A stretch of DNA of 64,000 nt. Origin: Gammaproteobacteria bacterium. GTDB taxonomy: Bacteria; Pseudomonadota; Gammaproteobacteria; Enterobacterales; Psychrobiaceae. Location of the stretch: NCBI GenBank assembly GCA_013214945.1, contig JABSRT010000008.1:1-64000 (forward strand), in the 5' to 3' direction. A program made the translations under genes and the position numbers. Position 1 is the stretch's first letter. Each line of letters begins with the position of its first letter. Shown here piece after piece: positions 51,058 to 59,210 of the stretch. Under the pieces are notes generated by a model that saw nothing but the letters and a program-made list of their open reading frames with translations, was not told the origin of the DNA and ran no database searches.

Positions 51058-52074
51058 TTAGACCTTAACAATAGCTTTGCCGGTGTTTTTACCTTCAAAC
51101 AGGCCTGCTAGTGTTTGTGGTAGCTGCTCGAAACCATCAACGATGGTGGTTTTGAATTCGATTTCGCCCGCGGCGACCCATGGCGCAACGTGACTGACCA
51201 TTTCGTTCATGCGATGGCTGTAGTCGCGCGCTAAAACCCCAGTGATAGTGGCGCGTTTATATAACATGTGGTGTAAGAATCTTGGGCCAAGTTCCGGGGT
51301 ATCTAAGCCGCCATCATATTGTGAAATTTGACCACAAATTACCACGCGAGCGCGTAGGTTAAGGCTGACCATTACGGCATCGGTGATCAATCCGCCGACG
51401 TTATCAAAGTAAACATCGACCCCACCAAGTTCGGTTAATCGCTGTGCCAGTGCCGCGGCATCGGCAAAGTCTTTGTAGTTTAAACTATGGTGCACGCCTA
51501 AGTTAGTTAGCCACTGACACTTTTGTTCAGTCCCCGCCAATGCAATGACCTTACAACCACTTTTTAGTGCAAATTGAGCAACTAATGACCCTACCGCGCC
51601 AGCGGCGCCAGATACCACAACCGTTTCACCAGCGCGAGGTTTACCCGCTTCCATTAGGCCAAACCAAGCCGTGCGACCGGGCATGCCTAACACGCCGAGA
51701 GCGGTAGTTAAGTCAAACGTATCTGATTCAATTTTTTGAATTTCGCTGCCATGAACTTTGGCATGCGTTTGCCAACCGGTATAACCCACCACATAGTCGC
51801 CAAGGGCAAATGCACTGTTGTTAGTTTCGATAATTCTCGAAACGGTAGCAGCGCCTTGAGCCGTGTTTAGTGGGTGAGGCTGCTCCCAAGTAGGTTTGGC
51901 TGCTTGTTGAATACGCATGTAGGGATCAACAGAAATGTAGGTAGTTTCTAACAGCACTTCATTATCACTAAGCTCTGGTGAAAATTCTGTTTGCTGTAAT
52001 TGATAATGTTCAGGGCCAACCCGGCCCTGTGGGCGCTCGGTATAGATCCATTGTTTTAGTTGATAACTGCTCAT
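51058..52074 (-). CDS. NADP-dependent MDR-family oxidoreductase (CurA/LTB4DH type)
   Basis: A 338-residue zinc-free medium-chain reductase. YISVDPYMRIQQAAKPTWEQ is the family start; VLGMPGRTAWFGLMEAGKPR, VVVSGAAGAVGSLVAQFALK (the Rossmann motif AxxGxxG) and VDVYFDNVGGLITDAVMVSL follow. No zinc-binding cysteine cluster is present. Relatives reduce alpha,beta-unsaturated carbonyls (curcumin reductase, leukotriene B4 dehydrogenase). A LysR gene lies divergent 146 bases away and may control it. Confidence 0.9.
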   Translation of the reverse strand: MSSYQLKQWIYTERPQGRVGPEHYQLQQTEFSPELSDNEVLLETTYISVDPYMRIQQAAKPTWEQPHPLNTAQGAATVSRIIETNNSAFALGDYVVGYTGWQTHAKVHGSEIQKIESDTFDLTTALGVLGMPGRTAWFGLMEAGKPRAGETVVVSGAAGAVGSLVAQFALKSGCKVIALAGTEQKCQWLTNLGVHHSLNYKDFADAAALAQRLTELGGVDVYFDNVGGLITDAVMVSLNLRARVVICGQISQYDGGLDTPELGPRFLHHMLYKRATITGVLARDYSHRMNEMVSHVAPWVAAGEIEFKTTIVDGFEQLPQTLAGLFEGKNTGKAIVKV

Positions 52075-52219
52075 TTCGGTTGCTCGACAAATGTAATTGT
52101 CACTATTGTGCCGCGCCGAGACCGCGAAATAAATCGATTAGTAGTTAACAACCAGTTCCTTTTTGGATATGATTTGGCTTGTTTTAGGTTCTGGTGGTAA
52201 TTGATGGCGGATATAAAAA

Positions 52220-53104
52220 ATGGATATTGAAGATTTACGTAAATTTATTTTAGTGGCACAGCGTAACAATTTACAGCTGGCCGCCAAAGAGTTACATCAG
52301 ACCGCTGGCGCATTGTCCAAGGTAATAAAACGCTTAGAGCAGCGGTTAAACACCCAGCTATTTGACCGAACCGGGCGTAATATTGTGCTAAACAGTCACG
52401 GCGAAAAATTCCGTCAATACGCGAAAAGCATTGTGCATGAGGCTGATCAGGCACTAAGTGAATTTGGCGGCAGAAAAAATACGTTTAAAGTCAATATTGC
52501 TGGCCCTTCGGTTTTGATTCAACACTGGTTACCGAAAATTATCGACAAACTGGATCAAAAAAAGCTCGAAATTGCGATTAACGTTAAATGGGAAAGCGAA
52601 GCAGTTAATTTATTGGCTAGCGGTAACGCGCATTTGGCATTGGTGACCGACACGGCACTTGAGCGCAGTAATCAACTGGGTGATTACCACAGTATTGCAT
52701 TGGGCTCGACCCTGTTTAAAGTTGTGGCCAGTGCCAAGCATCCGTTATTGGTCAAGCAGCCGTTGGCTCGAGTTAGTCGTGAGCAACTGCTTGAATATCC
52801 GTTTGCCTGTCCTAGTGTGTCGCCATTTTGTGGGATCAGCCGCGGCATTAGTTCTGACGGTTGGCGTGATGACAAAATTGCTCGCACCATAGGTTTTCGT
52901 TGTAATGATTTTGGTGTCTTAATGTCGCTGGTGCAGCAAGGCCGTGCATTGGCCTATGTGCCTGACTTTATTGCACAGCAATATGATTTAACCGTGATTG
53001 ACGTTGCCGATTGCGATTATTCTTGCCAAGAAAACATAAAATTAGTGTACCAACCTAGCTTGGCCGATGGCTGGCTTAACCAGTTGATTGCTAATTTTAA
53101 TTAA
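52220..53104 (+). CDS. LysR family transcriptional regulator
   Basis: A 294-residue regulator. The winged helix covers 1-60 (MDIEDLRKFILVAQRNNLQL, KELHQTAGALSKVIKRLEQR, LNTQLFDRTGRNIVLNSHG). The effector domain follows (KVNIAGPSVLIQHWLPKIID). Two segments contain several cysteines (ACPSVSPFCG; CDYSCQENIKL), which is unusual and may reflect redox sensing. It is divergent from the MDR reductase, its probable target, and its end overlaps the convergent AraC-type gene by four bases. Confidence 0.88.
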   Translation: MDIEDLRKFILVAQRNNLQLAAKELHQTAGALSKVIKRLEQRLNTQLFDRTGRNIVLNSHGEKFRQYAKSIVHEADQALSEFGGRKNTFKVNIAGPSVLIQHWLPKIIDKLDQKKLEIAINVKWESEAVNLLASGNAHLALVTDTALERSNQLGDYHSIALGSTLFKVVASAKHPLLVKQPLARVSREQLLEYPFACPSVSPFCGISRGISSDGWRDDKIARTIGFRCNDFGVLMSLVQQGRALAYVPDFIAQQYDLTVIDVADCDYSCQENIKLVYQPSLADGWLNQLIANFN

Positions 53105-54024
53105 CTCTGAAAACGTTGCCTAAAGGCGCTCGGTGTTAAACCCATTGTGCGCACGAACAGTTTGCGGCAGCCGCTAACATCTTCATAACCTACCTGATGG
53201 GCAATTGATTCAAATGAGCTTTGGCTGGTCTCTAACAAATCACAGGCTTTTTGGATCCGCAATTTTTGGAGGTATTGATTGGGTTTTAATTGGGTGGCTT
53301 TGACAAAACGGCGTAAAAAAGTTCGTTCACTTAAATGATGCTGCTTGGCCAAATCGGCAATGGTTATGGTTTGGGTATATGTGCTTTGCAAGTGACGTTG
53401 TGCGGTTAAAATAATTACATCGCCATGATTTAAGATTGGACTAAATTGCTGATAAAACCGCTGTTCTCTGGTGCCAGTATCAACCACTAAATGTTTTCCC
53501 AATTGGCGCATCACACTCGATTGGCTAAATACCGTGACTAACTCCAAGCCTAAATCTAACCATGACATCATGCCGCCAGCGGTGATCAGATCGATGTCAT
53601 TGACGATAATTTTGTCAATGGTTAAGTCGACCGCCGGGAATTGTTGCGCAAAGGTATTCGCCAAGCCCCAATGGGTGGTGGCAGGTTTATGGTTAAGCAA
53701 GTTGGTGGCAGCCACAATAAAAGTGCCAGCACAGGCACTGGCGATAATAGCGCCGTTAGCATGGTGGTGTCGTAGTGCATTTAGTAACAACTCAGGGGGC
53801 TGGAGATAAAAATCACTGGCATTGCTTGGCGGTAAAATGATTGCGTTATAATCAATGTTTTTACTTTCTGCCAACGAATTAACCGAGTGTTTATGGCACC
53901 TAAATTGATAATCTAAGCCTTGCTCAAGACAAATGGCGCTGGCCATCTCGAACATTTCTTCTAATCCATACACCGCCGATTGCAAACTGCGCGGGTAGTT
54001 GATAATCGCAATATCTCGGATCAT
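53101..54024 (-). CDS. GlxA-type AraC family regulator with GATase1 domain
   Basis: About 307 residues. The N-terminal DJ-1/PfpI-like domain (about 1-180) has IIASACAGTFIVAATNLLNH, with a cysteine at the nucleophile elbow, and THWGLANTFAQQFPAVDL. The C-terminal AraC domain (about 205-307) has IADLAKQHHLSERTFLRRFV and FESIAHQVGYEDVSGCRKLF. The ATG at 54024 was preferred to a TTG four codons upstream. The divergent neighbour is an isochorismatase-family hydrolase, a usual arrangement for GlxA-type regulators, so that gene is the probable target. Confidence 0.88.
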   Translation of the reverse strand: MIRDIAIINYPRSLQSAVYGLEEMFEMASAICLEQGLDYQFRCHKHSVNSLAESKNIDYNAIILPPSNASDFYLQPPELLLNALRHHHANGAIIASACAGTFIVAATNLLNHKPATTHWGLANTFAQQFPAVDLTIDKIIVNDIDLITAGGMMSWLDLGLELVTVFSQSSVMRQLGKHLVVDTGTREQRFYQQFSPILNHGDVIILTAQRHLQSTYTQTITIADLAKQHHLSERTFLRRFVKATQLKPNQYLQKLRIQKACDLLETSQSSFESIAHQVGYEDVSGCRKLFVRTMGLTPSAFRQRFQS

Positions 54025-54169
54025 ATTTAGTCTCAACTTAATAATTTACAGGCTTGTCTGTTTTGGCCTTTATAATGTCATTTTGGTCACTATTGGGGCA
54101 AGTGATTTGTGCAGATAATAGCGGGGTAAATAAAAATCACCTTAAGTTCAGCCTAATTTGGAGTATGTT

Positions 54170-54691
54170 ATGAATAAAAAAGCACTGTTGGTTATCGACT
54201 TACAAAATGATTATTTTAGTGACGGAAAATTCCCACTTTATAATACCGAGCAAACACTCATCGAGGTTAAGCGTGCAATAGCACTAGCGCATACCAATAA
54301 CGTTGCGGTTATTCATGTGCAGCATATCGCGGACGCTGCGATGGGGCTTGCGCCATTCTTTAACCAAGGTACTCAAGGGGCTGATATTCATCCTGATATT
54401 TTGGCCGCAGCGCCCAATGCTCCGATTGTTGTTAAGTCTTTTGCCGACAGTTTCGAGCAAACGACGCTCAGCGAAGAGCTGGCTAAACTTGGCTGTAATG
54501 AGCTAGTGTTGTGCGGCATGATGACTCAAAACTGTATTACGCATACGGCGATATCAAAAGCAGCCGAGTCTTTTGATGTTTCAGTATTAAGTGATGCGAC
54601 GACCACGACCGATCAAATGATCCATAATATTGCGCTGCATGGCTTGTCGACTCGCGTAAGCTTAACGAGCGCAGAGCATGCGTTGAGTTAA
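54170..54691 (+). CDS. Isochorismatase-family cysteine hydrolase
   Basis: A 173-residue hydrolase. The ATG at 54170 has GGAG at the right distance. The catalytic triad is visible: Asp in LLVIDLQNDYFSDGKFPLYN, Lys in PIVVKSFADSFEQTTL, and Cys in ELVLCGMMTQNCITHTAISK, where the final cysteine is the nucleophile. Relatives hydrolyse isochorismate, nicotinamide, N-carbamoyl compounds and other amides; the substrate cannot be chosen here. It is divergent from a GlxA-type regulator. Confidence 0.9.
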   Translation: MNKKALLVIDLQNDYFSDGKFPLYNTEQTLIEVKRAIALAHTNNVAVIHVQHIADAAMGLAPFFNQGTQGADIHPDILAAAPNAPIVVKSFADSFEQTTLSEELAKLGCNELVLCGMMTQNCITHTAISKAAESFDVSVLSDATTTTDQMIHNIALHGLSTRVSLTSAEHALS

Positions 54692-54807
54692 TTTAGTTTG
54701 GGCTAGTCAGCTTTGGCTAGTCCTAAGTTTCTAAAAGCTAGCCCTTAGTATCTAAAGGGCATCCGTAGTAACTAAACTAGCTGGCGAGATTTACTCTACC
54801 ACCACAC

Positions 54808-55167
54808 CTAACCGATTTTATGAGATTGTGACCAAATGCGTAAGTCATCTAATAGCCCGAGCGCGGTTTTGCCAAAGTCGGTCAATTCATAGGTGACAGC
54901 AATAGGGCGCTCGCTAATCACTTTTCGTATTACCATGCCTTCTGCTTCTAATTCTTTAAGCCGCTGATCGACCATTTTCTTGCTCGCGCCACCTAACATT
55001 CGGGTTAAATCATTAAATCGAACCGGCTCATCTTTTAGGTGATAAATGATCGAACCTTTCCACTTGCCGCCAATTAGGCGCATGCCTTTTTCGATAGCAC
55101 AGGGCTCAGTACAGGCATTTAAAACTTTTTTACGACCTTTACTGTCTGTTTCTACGGTGCTTTTCAC
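54808..55167 (-). CDS. HxlR family transcriptional regulator
   Basis: A 119-residue winged-helix protein. The family start [20 protein letters not shown] has a cysteine near residue 23 that often senses quinones or aldehydes; [20 protein letters not shown] and [13 protein letters not shown] form the recognition part, and [20 protein letters not shown] follows. It is divergent from mdaB, with two direct repeats between them. HxlR proteins such as YodB and QorR regulate quinone reductases, which fits this setting. Confidence 0.92.
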   Translation of the reverse strand: MKSTVETDSKGRKKVLNACTEPCAIEKGMRLIGGKWKGSIIYHLKDEPVRFNDLTRMLGGASKKMVDQRLKELEAEGMVIRKVISERPIAVTYELTDFGKTALGLLDDLRIWSQSHKIG

Positions 55168-55188
55168 TTTTTATCTCCAATATTAAAC

Positions 55189-55242
55189 CAGGTTACTAAA
55201 AGTATACTGATTGATTATATTTCACAGGTAACTAAAATATAC
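55189..55242. promoter_or_regulatory. Two direct-repeat operator sites for the HxlR regulator
   Basis: CAGGTTACTAAAAGTATAC (55189-55207) and CAGGTAACTAAAATATAC (55225-55242) are near-identical direct repeats with starts 36 bases apart, each with the inner dyad-like GGTWACT...AGTATAC. They occupy the short divergent region between hxlR and mdaB. Confidence 0.7.
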
Positions 55243-55299
55243 CACAAGCTCGAGTTGAGCGAAATATTTTTTGTTTTATTACTATCTGTGGAGATACCC

Positions 55300-55881
55300 A
55301 TGAGCAACGTTTTAATTATTAACGCCCACCAATTTTACGAATTTTCACCAGGCAAGCTAAATGCCACCCTAGTAGACCAAGCAGCAACCATGCTAGCTGT
55401 CAAAGGGCATACGACGCGTATCGTTACGATGTCGGAGACTGTTGATGTTGAACAGGAACTGGCTAATCACCAATGGGCCGATATTATCTTGTTACAATCA
55501 CCAAGTAATTGGATGGGTGTGCCATGGTCATTTAAAAAATATATCGATGAGGTATATACTGCGGGTATGGGCGGTGCTCTATGTGTTGGCGATGGTCGTA
55601 ACGAGCAAGAACCACAGAAAAACTACGGCACTGGCGGCACCATGACTGGCAAAAAATATATGCTGTCACTGACCTTTAATGCGCCAGCACAAGCCTTTAA
55701 CGATGAGCAAGAATTTTTTGAAGGCAACAGTGTTGATGACCTAATGTTGCCAACGCATATGAACTTCAAGTTCTTTGGCATGCAGCCGCTTGACACTTTT
55801 GTTTGTTTTGATGTGATGAAAAATGCCGATGTTGAAAGTGACTTTAAGCGATTTGAAGCGCACATTAACGCCAACTTTTAG
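55300..55881 (+). CDS. mdaB: NADPH:quinone reductase MdaB
   Basis: A 193-residue flavodoxin-fold enzyme that reduces quinones by two electrons with NADPH and FAD. The ATG at 55300 has GGAG upstream; an earlier start adds a hydrophobic leader without support. The motifs are [20 protein letters not shown], the FAD segment [40 protein letters not shown] and [20 protein letters not shown], all close to MdaB of Escherichia coli. It leads an operon with a peroxiredoxin and a cupin gene, under a divergent HxlR regulator. Confidence 0.93.
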   Translation: MSNVLIINAHQFYEFSPGKLNATLVDQAATMLAVKGHTTRIVTMSETVDVEQELANHQWADIILLQSPSNWMGVPWSFKKYIDEVYTAGMGGALCVGDGRNEQEPQKNYGTGGTMTGKKYMLSLTFNAPAQAFNDEQEFFEGNSVDDLMLPTHMNFKFFGMQPLDTFVCFDVMKNADVESDFKRFEAHINANF

Positions 55882-55890
55882 GAGCAACAG

Positions 55891-56445
55891 ATGATTGCAC
55901 CACTTAGCTATACCAACAAACTGCAGCCAGGCAGTGATTTTCCTGCATTAACTGTCAACTTGTTATCGGGTGAAACCGCGACATTAGGCCAGCCAAAACA
56001 AGGGGCCGATTGGCAATTAGTGGTGGTTTATCGTGGCGCCCATTGCCCGATGTGCACACGTTACCTTAATCAAGTAGAGCAATTTAAAGCCGATTTGTTG
56101 GCAATTGGGATCGATGTTTTGGCGGTATCGGCCGATAGTAAAGCGCAGTTACTTGAGCATAAAACCCAGTTGAATGTCAGTTTTCCGTTAGCTTATGGTT
56201 TGAGCGAGCAACAAATGGCGACATTGGGCCTTTATATGTCCGATCCGCGCTCAGCACAAGAAACGGATCACCGATTCCCAGAACCTGCGATGTTTGTGGT
56301 TAATCGCGCGGGGCAGATCCAAGTGATAGACATTTCGAACAACCCTTTTGTCAGGCCTGAGCTGCAAACCTTAGTAAATGGTCTTGGTTGGATTAGAAAC
56401 CCTGCCAATAATTATCCCGTGCGCGGCATGCATAAGTTAGGGTAA
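55891..56445 (+). CDS. Peroxiredoxin-like AhpC/TSA family protein
   Basis: A 184-residue thioredoxin-fold protein without signal peptide. The active-site segment is LVVVYRGAHCPMCTRYLNQV, with Cys52 and Cys55 as a CxxC pair. LLAIGIDVLAVSADSKAQLL and VSFPLAYGLSEQQMATLGLY follow in the usual order, and PEPAMFVVNRAGQIQVIDIS corresponds to the last strands. It should reduce peroxides or disulfides. It starts nine bases after mdaB, so it is part of the same stress operon. It is not a close duplicate of the peroxiredoxin at 15548. Confidence 0.85.
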   Translation: MIAPLSYTNKLQPGSDFPALTVNLLSGETATLGQPKQGADWQLVVVYRGAHCPMCTRYLNQVEQFKADLLAIGIDVLAVSADSKAQLLEHKTQLNVSFPLAYGLSEQQMATLGLYMSDPRSAQETDHRFPEPAMFVVNRAGQIQVIDISNNPFVRPELQTLVNGLGWIRNPANNYPVRGMHKLG

Positions 56446-56447
56446 CT

Positions 56448-56834
56448 ATGAAAAATCTATTAGTGGCAGGCCTGGCAATGTTGGCAAGTCATGTCGCATT
56501 AGCGGATCAAACCGCTGCCGTGCCAGCTCACTAGGCATCACCGGATATTTATCAAGTATTATTGGAAAATGAACAAGTTTTGGTGCTTAAGATGACGTTG
56601 CAACCAGGGCAACAAGATAACTGGCATCGGCATCACGGCGAAACCGTTTATTTTGAACAGGGCGGCCGCGTTGAGATAACCACGCAAACTGGCGAAGTAT
56701 TAGCGTTAGAGATAGCCGACGGATATGTGATGTGGCACGACCAATGGCAGCATCAGGTGACTAATACCGGTGATACGGTGTTAACAGCGCTGATTGTGGA
56801 ACAAAAACAACTAAAGGCAAAGACTAAAAGTTAA
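56448..56834 (+). pseudogene. Exported cupin gene interrupted by one TAG codon
   Basis: One frame of 128 codons with a single internal stop. It starts ATG two bases after the peroxiredoxin stop and codes a signal peptide (KNLLVAGLAMLASHVALA), then DQTAAVPAH, then TAG at 56532-56534, and continues ASPDIYQVLLENEQVLVLKM with a small cupin: NWHRHHGETVYFEQGGRVEI and DGYVMWHDQWQHQVTNTGD. The His residues of the metal site are intact. An ATG-free restart nearby could give only a cytoplasmic cupin. A single C-to-T change in a CAG codon would explain the stop. A sequencing error or read-through is possible. Confidence 0.75.
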
Positions 56835-57272
56835 CGGCGCTTAGCACGTCCAATAGCGACTAAATTCACCGCAGCACAAAGTGATGTCTCAAGCTACAGC
56901 ATCACTTTGTTAACATCTTTGTATTTATACGCTTGCACCCAAATCGGTTGGTTCCCAGTAAGGTCTGTTAAGCTTGCAATAGAACATGGATTTGTTGCTA
57001 TGTAGATTTCCCAGCTGTTAGATTGACAACTAACAGCAACTGGCGTGATCTAGGTTCATGATAGTATTGAATATGTCTGGAGTGTTCGGGGCAGCCGCAG
57101 CGCTATAGTTAGCCAAATAAGCACGAAAAATACAAATCTAGCCAAATCAAATGGCCGAAAAAGAGTTTGGCCATCGTCAGTTTTATCAGTATTGGCGATC
57201 TCGCTATTCCAATAGCAATCTTATTCCAGCACAGGTATGATAAAATAATACCCCTAAATAGAGTTATTCTTA
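56835..57272. other. Intergenic region before the PilZ-ParA operon
   Basis: A perfect 10-base inverted repeat, CAAAGTGATG and CATCACTTTG (56877-56909), may end the mdaB operon. The region 57190-57272 should hold the promoter of the PilZ gene: ATGATAAAATAATACCCC lies close to its start. No other gene is supported in the remaining sequence. Confidence 0.45.
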
Positions 57273-57614
57273 ATGACAGATAATTTAGAGAAGACCGCAT
57301 CAGAGCTACAGGAACGACGTCGTTCATTACGCTTAGATATGGAAAGTGAATTAGTTGCTATTTCACTCAAAAATGCCAGCGGTATAGTTAAAACGAAGCT
57401 GGTTGATTGTGATAATATCAGTCAAACTGGGCTTTCGTATATTAATGATGAGCCAATAGCGATTGGTGAAATAGTTGAGGTTCAAACTAATCCCAAAGAT
57501 CAATCTTGCCCAACCCTAAGAGCGACGGTATTACGCTGCGATGTTCAGCAATCAGGTTGGTATAACATAGGCTTGTTCTTTCAAATTTGCGATGAAAAAA
57601 CGGAGTCAATATGA
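57273..57614 (+). CDS. PilZ domain protein (cyclic-di-GMP receptor)
   Basis: A 113-residue single PilZ domain. Both cyclic-di-GMP motifs are visible: RRSLR near residues 16-20 (RXXXR type) and DNISQTGL near residues 47-54 (N/DxSxxG type). The beta strands ISLKNASGIVKTKLVDC and GEIVEVQTNP follow the family. Its stop overlaps the ParA start by four bases (ATGA), so the two are translationally coupled. A cyclic-di-GMP-controlled switch for the ParA-like protein is a reasonable inference. Confidence 0.85.
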   Translation: MTDNLEKTASELQERRRSLRLDMESELVAISLKNASGIVKTKLVDCDNISQTGLSYINDEPIAIGEIVEVQTNPKDQSCPTLRATVLRCDVQQSGWYNIGLFFQICDEKTESI

Positions 57615-58279
57615 TATTGCTAGTAGGTGGAGAAAAAGGTGGTAGCGGGAAGAGCTGTTTGGCACAAAACTTAGCGGTGTATTTTTCACTTCATCGTGAG
57701 GCTAGTGTATTAATGGTTGATTGTGACCCCCAACGTACCACATCAGATTGGATTCAGGCGCGTAATACTGACGAGAGTCTACCGCAGATCAACTGTATTC
57801 AATTATATGGCAAGATCCGCAATGACTTGCTGAGCCTCGCGAACAATTATGACTATTTGATTGTTGATTGTGGTGGCCAAGATAATCTTGCGCTACGTGC
57901 CGCAATGTCGGTTGCCGATCAAGTACTAATTCCATTACGCCCTAAACGACGAGACGTTAAAACCGTACCACATATGGAAGATATCTTATCGACGTGTAAG
58001 ATGGTCAACCCTAAGATGAATGCCTCTTTTGTGATGACTCAATGTCCATCACTGCCAAACCAAGCCAACCGAATCATAGAAGCGAAAGAAGTCTGCAGAT
58101 CTTATGGGATCAATGTATTAGACGCCATCACCTATAGTCGTAACATTTATGACGATAGTGAAGAAGATGGTAAGTCGGTAATGGAAATAGATCCAAAAGG
58201 AAAAGCAGCCCTAGAAATTATTGCTATTGCGAAAGAGCTGTTGGCGATGAAACCGGATGATCGTTATGAGTTTAGCTGA
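57611..58279 (+). CDS. ParA-family ATPase, short form without HTH
   Basis: A 222-residue ATPase of the ParA/MinD superfamily. The deviant Walker A is GGEKGGSGKSCLAQNLAVYF with Lys9 and Lys14; the A-prime motif is LMVDCDPQRTTSDW; Walker B is DYLIVDCGGQDNLALRAA. It lacks the N-terminal DNA-binding domain of type Ia ParA proteins and so resembles type Ib ParA/ParF. It is followed by a small ribbon-helix-helix-like protein, the usual partner of type Ib systems, and preceded by a PilZ protein. Whether it moves DNA or positions protein complexes cannot be told. Confidence 0.9.
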   Translation: MILLVGGEKGGSGKSCLAQNLAVYFSLHREASVLMVDCDPQRTTSDWIQARNTDESLPQINCIQLYGKIRNDLLSLANNYDYLIVDCGGQDNLALRAAMSVADQVLIPLRPKRRDVKTVPHMEDILSTCKMVNPKMNASFVMTQCPSLPNQANRIIEAKEVCRSYGINVLDAITYSRNIYDDSEEDGKSVMEIDPKGKAALEIIAIAKELLAMKPDDRYEFS

Positions 58280-58625
58280 TCTAAAAAAGAAGCAAGGCAA
58301 GCGGCCACACAAGAAGCTGAGTGTAGAAGAGTTTATCGAAGATGCCACGGCCTATAGCCAAGGGAAATCGGTACTCTCTAATTCCACCAAGCGATTAGTC
58401 ATACAACATAAGCGCAAACAAGCAGTTAAATCGACGCGCTTTAAGCATGCGACTTTTTCGTTGAGCAACGAGTGTATTGTTCAGCTCAATCAGCTTACTC
58501 AAGAAACAGGCATCAATAAATCAAAGCTAATTAGATTGTTAGTTGATAGTGTCGACGCCGAGAGTATTAACTCGCTGACAATAGATGAAGCGGACCATAC
58601 TTGTGATCCATTAGACAAGAAATAG
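58266..58625 (+). CDS. Small RHH-type protein, probable ParA partner
   Basis: A 119-residue basic protein. The ATG at 58266 lies inside the ParA gene end (14-base overlap). The N-terminus is Lys/Arg-rich (SLADLKKKQGKRPHKKLS), like the flexible tail of ParG or omega that stimulates the ATPase. The C-terminal part ATFSLSNECIVQLNQLTQET followed by GINKSKLIRLLVD has the strand-helix-helix order of ribbon-helix-helix DNA-binding domains. It is probably the DNA-binding adaptor of the ParA ATPase and may repress its operon. An array of 7-bp repeats lies 370 bases downstream. Confidence 0.75.
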   Translation: MSLADLKKKQGKRPHKKLSVEEFIEDATAYSQGKSVLSNSTKRLVIQHKRKQAVKSTRFKHATFSLSNECIVQLNQLTQETGINKSKLIRLLVDSVDAESINSLTIDEADHTCDPLDKK

Positions 58626-58710
58626 TGTTTACCTTGCTAAAGTAAGAGTGAAAAGAAGCTGTATTTCAGAACCACCGATAGGGGGCTATGATACATCTGA
58701 CGGACTCTAT

Positions 58711-58917
58711 CTAAGCGACTACCGTTAAAACATTAAGTTGTTGAATGGTATCAATAGCGCTAACTATTAGGTCTTGCGGCACTATCGTTAGTGAATTTGA
58801 AATTCTCCCTCCTAAGTTTGATAATGACACATCAATATCGCCGTGCATTCTGCGAGCTGCTGCTCCGGCAATGGGTAGACCAAGTCTTAACCCCGCTCTT
58901 GCTGCTGGTACTTTATG
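58711..58917 (-). pseudogene. Possible histidine kinase C-terminal remnant
   Basis: A 68-codon open frame with no start codon, closed by TAG upstream and downstream. The segment RLGLPIAGAAARRMHGDIDV followed by SLSNLGGRISNSLTIVP follows the G2-box end of HATPase domains (GLGLPIA..I.R.MGGDI.V.S..G.GS.F...P). All the rest of such a kinase is absent, so this would be a decayed fragment. The likeness is short and could be chance. Confidence 0.35.
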
Positions 58918-58995
58918 CTAAACACGCGAATGGGATTAAATAAGTTAGCTGTTAACAGCTGCAACACGATAACCATGTTGCGGCTTTTTTGTTGT

Positions 58996-59072
58996 AACCA
59001 TTAACCATTAACCATTAACCATTAACCATTAACCATTAACCATTAACCATTAACCATTAACCATTAACCATT
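58996..59072. repeat. Eleven perfect tandem copies of a 7-bp repeat
   Basis: Eleven contiguous units of AACCATT without any mismatch, followed by one degenerate unit (ATCGATT). It lies between the end of the PilZ-ParA-RHH operon and a convergent oxygenase gene. Heptad arrays of this kind serve as the parS site of RHH protein omega in pSM19035-type partition systems; a simple slippage repeat is the alternative. Confidence 0.95.
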
Positions 59073-59210
59073 ATCGATTAGCCGACTAGCCGATTAAGTG
59101 ATTTAAGGCTATTAATCCATTAAATCACTAATGAATCGATGTTGATTCATCGGCTATAAAATAAAGGGGCTTCCCTAATGCTGTGGGCGAAACAATGAGT
59201 ATCCGCGTCG

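Noticed and set aside
56448-56834. TAG recoded as a sense codon in this genome
   Set aside because: Several well-formed genes (for example those ending at 6046, 9255, 11341 and 13380) end with TAG at the natural protein end, so TAG is a working stop.
58996-59072. CRISPR array
   Set aside because: The 7-base units are contiguous and have no spacers.
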